Source of the DNA: Desulfovibrio sp.
GTDB lineage: Bacteria; Desulfobacterota; Desulfovibrionia; Desulfovibrionales; Desulfovibrionaceae
Assembly: GCA_031275955.1 (NCBI GenBank)
Contig: JAISNZ010000078.1
Coordinates: 1 to 11,654 of the forward strand
Reading direction: 5' to 3'
DNA: 11,654 nucleotides
Part shown: in pieces, positions 5,788-11,654 of the stretch
How positions within the stretch are numbered: position 1 is the stretch's first letter
Layout of the letters: each line of letters opens with the position of its first letter
The notes under the pieces: model-generated
What the model was told of the DNA's origin: nothing
Database searches by the model: none
The model's input: only the letters and a program-made list of their open reading frames with translations
Program-made: the position numbers and the translations under genes

Positions 5788-5820
5788 AAAAAAAAAAGAA
5801 ACCTCCGCGCGACGCGGAGG
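5788..5820 (-). terminator. Strong intrinsic terminator for leftward (- strand) transcription
   Basis: CCTCCGCG (5802-5809) and CGCGGAGG (5813-5820) form a perfect 8-bp stem with a 3-nt loop. On the - strand the stem is followed by TTTC and then ten T (complement of the A run at 5788-5797). This is a textbook Rho-independent terminator. The nearest - strand gene, rlmN, ends 490 bp upstream, so it either closes a long 3' untranslated region or belongs to a separate non-coding transcript. Confidence 0.8.
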
Positions 5821-6133
5821 CGGAAAAAGGATTCGCAGGCAGATCCTTGCAGGGCAACTGGTCAATTTTTAAGGGAAATTCGCTCCGGGCGGCAATATCT
5901 GGGCCTGAACCGGCGCAGGCCGGCGCGGTTTTTGGCCGGCGCTGCGCGCGTTCCCTCCGTTGGCGTCCGGCCGGTTCGCAAGGGAGGCATGCAGGGAACC
6001 GGCTTCAACGGAAATTCCCCCTCGGGCGCGGAGTACCCGGGAAAGGGACGGACGCGGCAGCGCACAACCGCAACGGGGAAATAGAACCAAGGCCTCTTGC
6101 CCGCAACGGCCGGTTCCCCTGCCGGGCCGCGAG
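5821..6133. other. Non-coding block with alternating complementary 8-mers (structured RNA candidate)
   Basis: GAACCGGC occurs at 5907-5914 and 5996-6003, and its complement GCCGGTTC at 5970-5977 and 6109-6116, in alternating order, so three mutually exclusive 8-bp stems are possible. An outer near-match, GGGAAATT near 5874 with AAATTCCC near 6012, could enclose the first three. The block is bounded by the - strand terminator at 5788-5820 and the + oriented terminator at 6134-6166. No frame on either strand gives a believable protein. It does not match the conserved motifs I know for RNase P RNA, tmRNA or SRP RNA. Confidence 0.35.
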
Positions 6134-6166
6134 AAAGGGAAACCCTCACGAGGCGTTTCCCTTTTT
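6134..6166 (+). terminator. Intrinsic terminator, + orientation (partly bidirectional)
   Basis: AAAGGGAAAC (6134-6143) pairs with GTTTCCCTTT (6155-6164), with a GC-rich inner part that can pair further, followed on + by TTTTTGC. On the - strand the exit is TTTCTCGC, weaker. No + strand gene precedes it, so it points to a + strand non-coding transcript. It could instead end rlmN transcription on the other strand. Confidence 0.6.
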
Positions 6167-6300
6167 GCAAAAATCATTCCAGGGGCAGAGAGAGACAGAC
6201 TTTCCTCCAATCAACTGAAAATACAGAGAAATACGCGCAGGGCCTGGACAGGGGGCAGGACGCTGCCCGGGAAAAAACAACAAAATGGTATGTTGTGCAG

Positions 6301-6332
6301 GGGAATTTTCTACAATATTGTTGTAAATTCCC
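6301..6332. other. 32-bp near-perfect palindrome across the rlmN stop codon
   Basis: From GGGAATTTTC to GTAAATTCCC the 32 bases are self-complementary except for two symmetric mismatches. The core is ACAATATTGT. It covers the last codons and stop of rlmN. On the - strand a T-rich stretch (ending in six T, at about 6275-6280) follows some 20 nt later, so it may serve as a terminator or mRNA 3' stability stem. As DNA it also looks like a dyad protein-binding site. Confidence 0.5.
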
Positions 6333-7365
6333 TGGCCCGTAGCTGGCCGCAGGCGGCGGAGATGTCTGCGCCCCTGCTTTTGCGCAGGATGACGGTGATC
6401 CGCCGGTCCCAGAGGACCCGCTCGAAGGCCAGGACGGCCTCCGGGGCGGGGGAGCGGTAGGGCAGGCCAGGGACGGGGTTGTAGGCGATGAGGTTCAGTT
6501 TGGCCTTGAGGGGGGCGATGAGGCCGGCCAGGCTCCGGGCCTGTTCCGGGGAGTCGTTGACCCCGCCGATGAGGAGGTAGGCGAAGGTCAGCCGTTCCCG
6601 CGTCTTCAGGGGATAGGATCGCAGGGTCGCGAGGAGGTCGGGCAGGGGCCAGGCGGCGGCGCGGGGCATGAGGGCCGCCCGCAGTTCCTGGTTGGGGGCG
6701 TGCAGGGAGACGGTCAGGCAGGCCCGGCCGCTTGCCCCCAGTTCCTCAAGGCCCCGGGGCAGGCCGCAGGTGGAGACGGTGATCCGGCGATGGGAGAAGG
6801 CGAGGCCGGCGTCGCTGTTCAGGATCTCCAGGCTGCGCAGGACCTGGGAGAGGTTGAGCAGGGGCTCGCCCATGCCCATGAAGACGAGATTGCGCAGCAG
6901 GGGGGCCGAGTCGCCCAGGAAGTCGCGGGCCAGGAGGACCTGGGAAAGGATCTCCCCGCAGGTCATGTCGCGGCTGAAGCCGAGGGCTCCAGTGCCGCAG
7001 AAGGCGCAGCCCATGGCGCAGCCCACCTGGCAGGAGAGGCACAGGGTCAGGCGCGGCCTGCCGTCCGGGGAGGAGGAGGGGATGAGGACGGTCTCCACCT
7101 TCCCGCCGTCGGCCAGGCGCAGGAGAAACTTCACCGAGCCGTCGCGGCTCTCCTCCCTGGCCGCGATTGCGGGGCGATCCAGAGAGGCGGCGGCGGTAAG
7201 ACGCCCGCGCAGATCCAGGGGAATGTCGCTCATGACGGCGAAGGAACGGGCCCGCTTGCGCCAGATCCACTTCCAGATCTGGCGGGCGCGGAAGGGAGAC
7301 TGGCCGAGTTCCTCCGCGCAGAAGCGGGTCAGCTCCGGCAGGGTCAGTTCCAGAAGGGAGATCAT
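6310..7365 (-). CDS. rlmN: RlmN: dual-specificity 23S rRNA/tRNA adenine C2 methyltransferase
   Basis: This 351-residue radical SAM enzyme methylates C2 of A2503 in 23S rRNA and of A37 in some tRNAs. The cluster motif CAMGCAFC supplies C116, C120 and C123. The two catalytic cysteines are present: C109, seven residues before the cluster as in E. coli RlmN, and C339 in RGADISAACGQL near the C-terminus. GMGEPLLN is the SAM-binding segment, and SCQVGC and ILRKSRG are also family-typical. Length is normal for the family. The start ATG lies 2 nt after the stop of the upstream ligase gene with only GAGG abutting it, so translation is probably coupled. The stop lies inside a 32-bp palindrome. Together with the ligase it forms a two-gene - strand unit. 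There is no obvious functional tie between the two genes. Confidence 0.95.
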   Translation of the reverse strand: MISLLELTLPELTRFCAEELGQSPFRARQIWKWIWRKRARSFAVMSDIPLDLRGRLTAAASLDRPAIAAREESRDGSVKFLLRLADGGKVETVLIPSSSPDGRPRLTLCLSCQVGCAMGCAFCGTGALGFSRDMTCGEILSQVLLARDFLGDSAPLLRNLVFMGMGEPLLNLSQVLRSLEILNSDAGLAFSHRRITVSTCGLPRGLEELGASGRACLTVSLHAPNQELRAALMPRAAAWPLPDLLATLRSYPLKTRERLTFAYLLIGGVNDSPEQARSLAGLIAPLKAKLNLIAYNPVPGLPYRSPAPEAVLAFERVLWDRRITVILRKSRGADISAACGQLRAREFTTIL

Positions 7366-7367
7366 CC

Positions 7368-8675
7368 TCAGGGCCGGGTCAGCGCGGGCCGCCTGTCCTC
7401 CACGCGCCGGGCCTTGCCTTCGGCCCTGGGCAGGGATTTAGGCTCCACCAGCTCAATCTTGGGGGTGACGAGGATTTCGTCCCGGATGCGGGCGGCAATC
7501 TTGCGCTGCAAGCCATGCAGGGCGCGCATGTCCTCAATGAAATGCTCCTCCCGGATCTCCACCTGGACGCGGATCTGGTCCATGTTTTCCGCCTGCTCCA
7601 GGATGATCAGGTAGGTTTCCCCCACCTCCGGGAAACTCATCAGGATCTGCTCGATCTGCAGGGGATAGATGTTGCAGCCCTTGACAATGAACATGTCGTC
7701 CACCCGGCCGAGGATGCGGTCGATGCGCCGGTGACGGCGGCCGCAGGCGCAGAGGCCGGGCAGAAAGCGGGTCAGGTCGCGGGTGCGGTAGCGCAGAAGG
7801 GGCATTCCCCGCCGGATGAGGGTGGTCATGACCAGCTCGCCGATCTCCCCCTCCGGGACCGGCTCCCCGGTTTCCGGATTGACGATCTCCGCGAGAAAGG
7901 CGTCCTCCCAGACATGCAGCCCTCCCTGGGCCAGACACTCGAAGGCCACGCCCGGGCCGTTCATCTCCGACAGGCCGTAGGAATTGTAGGCCTTGACCCC
8001 CAGCAGGTACTCAATGCGCTGGCGCACCTCCTCCGTGTGCGGCTCCGCCCCGATGAGGGCGATGCGCACGGGCAGGGAGCGCGGGTCCACCCCCTCGTCC
8101 ATGAGCATGGCCCCAAGATACAGGGCATAGGAGGGAATGATGTGAATGGCCGCCACCTGCATGTCCCGCAGCAGCCTGAGCTGGCGCCGCGTGTTTCCGG
8201 TGCCCGCGGGGATGGTCAGACAGCCCAGGCGCTCGGCCCCGTAATGGATGCCCAGCCCGCCGGTGAACAGGCCGTAGCCGGCGATGTTCTGAAAGACGTC
8301 CCCCCGCCGGATGCCCACCATGTGCAGGCAACGGGCCATCAGGTCCGCCCAGGCATCCACGTCGTCCTGGGTGTGGTACACGGCCACGGGCACGCCGGTG
8401 GTGCCGCTGGAGACGTGCAGACGGACGAGATCCTCCCGGGGCGCGGCCGTCATGCCCCAGGGATAGGCCGCGCGCACATCGTCCTTGGTGGTGAAGGGCA
8501 GCCTGCCCACATCTTCCGCGCAGGCGATGTCCCCCGGCGAAAGGCCGGTCTTCCCCAGGCGCTCGCGGTAAAAGGGCGAGCGCAGGGCTCGGTCCACAAT
8601 CGCGCGCAGACGGACCCCCTGGGCGTGGACAAGGGCATCGCGGCTCCAGGTTTCCGCGGGATCGAAGTATTCCAT
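7368..8675 (-). CDS. PaaK-like phenylacetate (aryl acid):CoA ligase, AMP-forming
   Basis: This 435-residue member of the adenylate-forming PaaK family activates an aryl-acetic acid with ATP and joins it to CoA in the cytoplasm. ATP-binding SSGTTG is at residues 89-94. YGLSEMNGPG (233-242), YRTRDLTR (296-303) and GRVDDMFIVKGCNIYP (323-338) are the PaaK motifs, and the catalytic C-terminal lysine is K421 in RAEGKARRVED. Length is typical. The start is ATG 8675 (MEYFDPAE), with GGAGGGG 5 nt upstream; an ATG eight codons earlier lacks this. In anaerobes such ligases work on phenylacetate, indoleacetate or related products of aromatic amino-acid breakdown, often beside indolepyruvate oxidoreductase genes, which are not in this window. 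The substrate is therefore open. Its leader contains the AGCCGGC/GCCGGCT hairpin at 8705-8725. Confidence 0.9.
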   Translation of the reverse strand: MEYFDPAETWSRDALVHAQGVRLRAIVDRALRSPFYRERLGKTGLSPGDIACAEDVGRLPFTTKDDVRAAYPWGMTAAPREDLVRLHVSSGTTGVPVAVYHTQDDVDAWADLMARCLHMVGIRRGDVFQNIAGYGLFTGGLGIHYGAERLGCLTIPAGTGNTRRQLRLLRDMQVAAIHIIPSYALYLGAMLMDEGVDPRSLPVRIALIGAEPHTEEVRQRIEYLLGVKAYNSYGLSEMNGPGVAFECLAQGGLHVWEDAFLAEIVNPETGEPVPEGEIGELVMTTLIRRGMPLLRYRTRDLTRFLPGLCACGRRHRRIDRILGRVDDMFIVKGCNIYPLQIEQILMSFPEVGETYLIILEQAENMDQIRVQVEIREEHFIEDMRALHGLQRKIAARIRDEILVTPKIELVEPKSLPRAEGKARRVEDRRPALTRP

Positions 8676-8704
8676 GTCATCCCCTCCGGAGTGTTTCAAG
8701 CCAC

Positions 8705-8725
8705 AGCCGGCTCCAGCCGCCGGCT
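8705..8725 (-). other. Hairpin in the ligase leader region
   Basis: AGCCGGC (8705-8711) pairs perfectly with GCCGGCT (8719-8725) around a 7-nt loop, 30-50 nt upstream of the ligase start on the - strand. No T run follows, so a terminator is unlikely. It could affect mRNA stability or start-site access. Confidence 0.3.
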
Positions 8726-8839
8726 GACTCCGTCCCGGCTTCCGTACGCCGGGCGGCCCGCTCCCCGAAGGGACATATCCCCTATCGCCCCGGGGCGCAA
8801 GACCGCCGCGGAGAGGACGGGGATTGCCCGGTAAGGGGA

Positions 8840-8868
8840 TTGCCCATCCCGCCGATAGAGGCTATAGG
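8840..8868 (+). promoter_or_regulatory. Promoter of the Sel1-repeat gene
   Basis: TTGCCC (8840-8845) and TATAGG (8863-8868), 17-nt spacer, four matches in each box. Transcription would start near 8875, leaving a short leader with AAAAAAGGAG before the ATG at 8909. Confidence 0.5.
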
Positions 8869-8908
8869 GACACGATGCTTGACCGGAGTTAAAAAAGGAG
8901 CCCCGCCC

Positions 8909-9595
8909 ATGTCCAGCCTCTCCCGCCTTTTCCTCTGCGCTCTTGTCCTTTGCGCTCTTCCCCTTTGCGCCGGTCCGTCCCTGGCCGCCCAGCCTTTCTA
9001 CAACCCCGACGAGAAGACCAAGGCGGCCCTGCAGCAAGCCTCTGAAGCCTACAAGGCCAAGGATTACGAGCAGACCAAAAAGATTCTCAAGCCCCTGGCG
9101 GACAAAAACGACCCCATGGCCACCTTTGTCATGGGCCTTCTGGCCGCGCGGGGCGCGGGGCAGAAGCAGGACTTCAGGGCCGCGGAGTCCTGGTGGAAGA
9201 AATCCGCCGACGCCGGAAATCCCCTTTCCCAGTTTCACCTGGGCCTGCTCTATTTCCAGGGAGTCCTTGGCGCCCCCGACTTCGTCCGGACCCGCGCCCT
9301 CTGGACCAAGGCCGCTGCCTCCAGAAGCCCTGAAGCCCTGTACGGCCTGGGCCTGCTCCAGAAAAACGGCCAGGGCGGCTCCAAGGACCTCGCCGGGGCC
9401 GTCAAAAATTTCCAGGACGCGGCCGGGATGGGAAACCCCCTGGCCGCCTACGAACTGGGACAGTTCTACCAGAACGGCCAGGGAGGCGTGAAGAAAGACC
9501 TGAAAAAGGCCAAGGAACTGTTCGCCCAGGCCGCGGACAAAGGGGTCTCCGAGGCCAGGGCCGCCCTGGACGCCCTGAACGCCGCCGGAAAATAA
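8909..9595 (+). CDS. Secreted Sel1-repeat (TPR-like) protein
   Basis: The product has 228 residues from ATG 8909, chosen because AAAAAAGGAG lies 8 nt upstream and because it opens a clean signal peptide. The signal has R6, a hydrophobic core (LFLCALVLCALPL) and a likely signal peptidase I site after A27 (SLAA|QPF). No lipobox is seen. After a spacer, about four Sel1-like repeats follow (roughly 69-102, 105-139, 140-175, 176-212), each with the LGLLYxxG or AxxW(W/T)KKAA pattern. Such helical solenoids mediate protein contacts, and an exported one would act in the periplasm, often in envelope assembly or stress signalling. The partner is unknown. It has its own promoter, is divergent from the ligase and convergent with eno, so it appears to be a single-gene unit. 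Confidence 0.85.
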   Translation: MSSLSRLFLCALVLCALPLCAGPSLAAQPFYNPDEKTKAALQQASEAYKAKDYEQTKKILKPLADKNDPMATFVMGLLAARGAGQKQDFRAAESWWKKSADAGNPLSQFHLGLLYFQGVLGAPDFVRTRALWTKAAASRSPEALYGLGLLQKNGQGGSKDLAGAVKNFQDAAGMGNPLAAYELGQFYQNGQGGVKKDLKKAKELFAQAADKGVSEARAALDALNAAGK

Positions 9596-9618
9596 GGCTC
9601 TTTCCCGGGCAAACACCA

Positions 9619-9654
9619 GCAAGACGCACGGGCCTTCAGGCCAATGCGTCTTGC
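9619..9654. terminator. Bidirectional terminator-like hairpin between Sel1 gene and eno
   Basis: GCAAGACGCA (9619-9628) pairs perfectly with TGCGTCTTGC (9645-9654). Inside it GGCC-TTCA-GGCC forms a second stem. It sits between convergent genes. No long T tract follows on either strand (GGTGTTTGC on -), so it may work with Rho or mainly protect 3' ends. Confidence 0.55.
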
Positions 9655-9666
9655 CCCTGGGCGGGG

Positions 9667-9681
9667 TGGGGCAAAGCCCCA
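9667..9681 (-). repeat. GGGGCTTTGCCCC palindrome, copy 1 (after eno)
   Basis: TGGGGC-AAA-GCCCCA lies just past the eno stop. The same core occurs at 11088-11102 near the end of coaX, again followed on the - strand by a C-rich/G-rich stretch. This suggests a small repeated palindromic element. Confidence 0.4.
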
Positions 9682-9686
9682 TTCCC

Positions 9687-10991
9687 TCAGGATTCCTCTT
9701 CCTCGTCCAGACCGTAGTGGGCGGCGAGGATCGGCCCGTAATAGTCGGCCCCCTCGTCCAGGGCCTCCTCGATGCGCAGGAGCTGGTTGTACTTGGCCAG
9801 CCTGTCGCTGCGGGAGAGGGATCCGGCCTTGATCTGCCCGGCTCCTGAGCCCACGGCCAGATCGGCGATGAAGGCGTCCTCCGTTTCGCCGGAGCGGTGG
9901 GAGACGATGGTGGTGTAGCCGTTCTGCCGGGCCAGCTCAATGGTGTCCAGGGTCTCGGTCAGGGTGCCGATCTGGTTGAGCTTGATCAGGATGGAATTGC
10001 CCACATGCTCCTCAATGCCCTGGGCCAGCAGGTCGGGGTTGGTGACGAAGATGTCGTCGCCCACCAGCTGCGTCCTGGCGCCAAGGGCGTCGGTCAGACG
10101 GCGCCAGCCCTCCCAGTCGCCTTCGGACAGCCCGTCCTCGATGGAAATGAGGGGGTACTTGCCCACGAAGCCCGCGAGGTAGTCCACCATTTCCCGGCTG
10201 GAGAGCAGGCGGCCCTCGCCCTTGAGCTGGTATTTGCCCTCCCGGAAGAATTCCGTGGCGGCGGCGTCAATGGCCAGGGCGATGTCCCGGCCGGGCCGGA
10301 AGCCGGCCTCCTCAATGGCCCGCACTATATAGCGGAAGGCCTCGTCATGGCTCTTGAGGTTGGGGGCGAAGCCGCCCTCGTCCCCCACGCTGGTGGCGTG
10401 GCCGTCGGCCGCCAGGATGGCCTTGAGGGTGTGGAAGGTCTCCGCCCCCATGCGCAGGGCCTCGGCGAAATTCTCCGCCCCCAGGGGCAGGATCATGAAT
10501 TCCTGGATGTCCAGATTGTTGGGGGCATGGACCCCGCCGTTGATGATGTTCATGAGGGGCACGGGCAGAAGCTTGGCGTTCACCCCGCCCAGATACTGGA
10601 AGAGAGGCAGGCCCAGATGGGAGGCGGCGGCCCGGGCCGCGGCCAGGGAAACCCCCAGAATGGCGTTGGCCCCCAGGCGGTCCTTGTTGTCCGTGCCGTC
10701 CAGATCGATGAGGGTGGTATCCAGGTCCACCTGCTTCAGGGCGTTCAGGCCCACCACCGCATCGGCGATTTCCTCGTTGACGTGCTCCACGGCCTTGGTT
10801 ACGCCCTTGCCGCCGTAGCGGGTTTTGTCGCCGTCGCGCAGCTCCAGGGCCTCGCGGCTGCCGGTGGAGGCCCCGGAGGGCACGGCGGCGCGCCCCACAT
10901 GGCCGGATTCCAGCCCCACTTCCACCTCCAGGGTGGGATTGCCGCGCGAATCCAGAATCTCCCGCGCCCAGACCGATACAATGGTACTCAT
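9687..10991 (-). CDS. eno: Enolase (phosphopyruvate hydratase)
   Basis: This 434-residue enolase interconverts 2-phosphoglycerate and phosphoenolpyruvate in glycolysis and gluconeogenesis. All key residues are visible: proton donor E205 (GDEGGF), Mg-binding D242, E285 (SIEDG) and D312 (VGDDIF), catalytic base K337 in the signature ILIKLNQIGTLTET, the HRS loop at 365-367 and K388 (QIKAGS). N-terminal DSRGNPTLEVEV and the flexible loop PSGASTG are canonical, and length is normal. The start is ATG 10991, with AAAGGAG 5 nt upstream. The first bases overlap the coaX stop (ATGA), which implies an operon and translational coupling. Downstream is a hairpin region shared with the convergent Sel1 gene. 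This is a housekeeping gene with no sign of transfer. Confidence 0.97.
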   Translation of the reverse strand: MSTIVSVWAREILDSRGNPTLEVEVGLESGHVGRAAVPSGASTGSREALELRDGDKTRYGGKGVTKAVEHVNEEIADAVVGLNALKQVDLDTTLIDLDGTDNKDRLGANAILGVSLAAARAAASHLGLPLFQYLGGVNAKLLPVPLMNIINGGVHAPNNLDIQEFMILPLGAENFAEALRMGAETFHTLKAILAADGHATSVGDEGGFAPNLKSHDEAFRYIVRAIEEAGFRPGRDIALAIDAAATEFFREGKYQLKGEGRLLSSREMVDYLAGFVGKYPLISIEDGLSEGDWEGWRRLTDALGARTQLVGDDIFVTNPDLLAQGIEEHVGNSILIKLNQIGTLTETLDTIELARQNGYTTIVSHRSGETEDAFIADLAVGSGAGQIKAGSLSRSDRLAKYNQLLRIEEALDEGADYYGPILAAHYGLDEEEES

Positions 10992-11654
10992 GTCCGCTCC
11001 TTTGCGGCCTTGCGCCGCGTGTGCCCCCCGGGGACGTTTTCCGCGCTTGGCCGAGGCTTCGCCCCGAACCCCGCCGGGGAAATTTGCGGGGGCAAAGCCC
11101 CCTCACGGGAAGAGATCCTTCCGCGGGGATTCCGCCCTTCCTCGGCGCGCAAAAGGCGCAGGCCGTCCAGGAGGAGATCGGGCCGCACGGCGTCAAAACA
11201 GTCCGTGACCCTGGCCAGGGTCCGCACCAGGCCGCCCGTGCCCACCACGACCACCGGCTCGGGCAGGGTCCGCCGCAGACGGGCGATCAGCCCCTCGGCC
11301 ATGGCCGCGAAGCCGAAGACAAAGCCGTGGTTGAGGCTGGTGACCGTGGAAGAGGCGGGCATGAGCGCGTCGCTTTCCACCTCCAGGCTGATCCGGGGCA
11401 GCTTGGCCGTGCGCACGGCCAGCGCCTCGGCCGAGGAGAGGATGCCCGGCCCGATCAGTCCGCCGAGATAGGCGTTGTCCCGCACGCAGTCAAAGGTCGT
11501 GGCCGTGCCGAAATCCACGGAGATGATGGCCGCCGCCTCCGGATACAGCCGGCGGGCGGCGAAGGCCCCCACCAGACGATCCGCTCCCACCTCGTGCTTG
11601 TGCGGATAGCGGTTCTCCAGGGGAATGGGAATGTCCTCCGGGGCGAGGCGCAGG
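10988..11654 (-). CDS. coaX: Type III pantothenate kinase, N-terminus beyond the window
   Basis: The frame enters at the right edge and ends at 10988, so the N-terminal nucleotide-binding part is missing. Type III pantothenate kinase phosphorylates pantothenate, the first step of coenzyme A synthesis, and uses a monovalent cation. Visible motifs are HEVGADRLVGAFAA (with the catalytic Asp of GADR), SVDFGTATTFD (acidic cation and phosphate site), YLGGLIGPG, STVTSLNHGFVFG and VVGTGGL, in family order. The normal end would be about GLRLLRAEE. Here about 49 further residues follow (bases 10991-11137), Arg/Pro/Gly-rich and encoded by a palindromic repeat-like stretch. The stop overlaps the eno start by 4 nt, so coaX and eno are probably one operon with coaX first. 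Confidence 0.9.
   Translation of the reverse strand, partial: LRLAPEDIPIPLENRYPHKHEVGADRLVGAFAARRLYPEAAAIISVDFGTATTFDCVRDNAYLGGLIGPGILSSAEALAVRTAKLPRISLEVESDALMPASSTVTSLNHGFVFGFAAMAEGLIARLRRTLPEPVVVVGTGGLVRTLARVTDCFDAVRPDLLLDGLRLLRAEEGRNPRGRISSREGALPPQISPAGFGAKPRPSAENVPGGHTRRKAAKERT
11088..11102 (-). repeat. GGGGGCTTTGCCCCC palindrome, copy 2 (inside the coaX 3' end)
   Basis: GGGGGC-AAA-GCCCCC is a perfect palindrome apart from the loop. It is flanked by CCCCGCCGGGG (11069-11079) and a GGCTTCGCC-like stem (near 11054-11063). It shares its core and orientation with the palindrome after eno. It lies within the reading frame of coaX and encodes part of its unusual tail. Confidence 0.45.

Noticed and set aside
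6198..6207. GAGGAAAGTC on the - strand, resembling the conserved RNase P RNA segment
   Set aside because: The adjoining CCGGGC part and all other conserved RNase P RNA motifs are missing on that strand.
5482..6300. tRNA or tmRNA gene as a prophage attachment site
   Set aside because: No cloverleaf with T-loop GGTTCRA-type sequence and acceptor stem could be found on either strand.
5485..6460. Overlapping + and - frames of 80-200 codons in the intergenic region
   Set aside because: The products are Arg/Pro/Gly-rich with no domain, no good Shine-Dalgarno and no consistent codon bias; strong hairpins cut through them.
7515..11471. Long open frames opposite the ligase and eno/coaX (for example 7515-8834 + and 9897-11471 +)
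   Set aside because: They lie antisense to genes with complete catalytic motifs, lack coherent domains, and arise from high GC at third codon positions.

Overview
The window is GC-rich DNA of a Gram-negative anaerobe. The gene set (PaaK-type aryl-acid:CoA ligase, type III pantothenate kinase beside enolase, a tail module with a DUF2612-type protein) and codon use fit a Desulfovibrio-like member of Desulfobacterota. That assignment is inference from gene content, not from a marker gene.

Left part (1 to about 5030, all + strand): the distal end of a contractile-tail prophage. In order: the C-terminus of a baseplate J-like protein, a DUF2612 baseplate/tail protein (positional equivalent of P2 gpI), a collar-domain fibre protein, a long Ala-rich coiled-coil tail fibre, a small putative fibre-assembly protein, and a TylF/MycF-type SAM methyltransferase. 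From about 3180 to about 4820 the DNA is visibly more AT-rich and uses different codons. This covers the fibre tip, the assembly gene and the methyltransferase, and looks like an acquired host-range cassette. Beyond it GC-rich sequence resumes inside the 3' remnant of a gene that has no start of its own.

Middle part (about 5020 to 6300): no ordinary protein gene. It holds a compact candidate type I toxin-antitoxin locus. A 27-residue single-span peptide with its own Shine-Dalgarno lies on the - strand, and a convergent short + strand RNA has a perfect TTGACA box; the two share a terminator-like hairpin. Next comes a truncated + strand frame ending in a membrane helix, possibly the right prophage/host junction. 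After that about 800 bp of non-coding DNA carries several strong hairpins, including a run of alternating complementary 8-mers and two convincing intrinsic terminators.

Right part (6310 to 11654): ordinary chromosomal genes. rlmN and a PaaK-like ligase form a - strand pair 2 nt apart. A secreted Sel1-repeat protein is divergent from the ligase. eno and coaX are a - strand pair overlapping by 4 nt. The coaX product has a roughly 49-residue atypical tail encoded by a palindromic repeat-like segment, and the core of that segment recurs just downstream of eno.

The best candidate for something undescribed is the small-peptide/antisense-RNA locus at the prophage edge, followed by the fibre-tip/methyltransferase cassette and the structured non-coding block.
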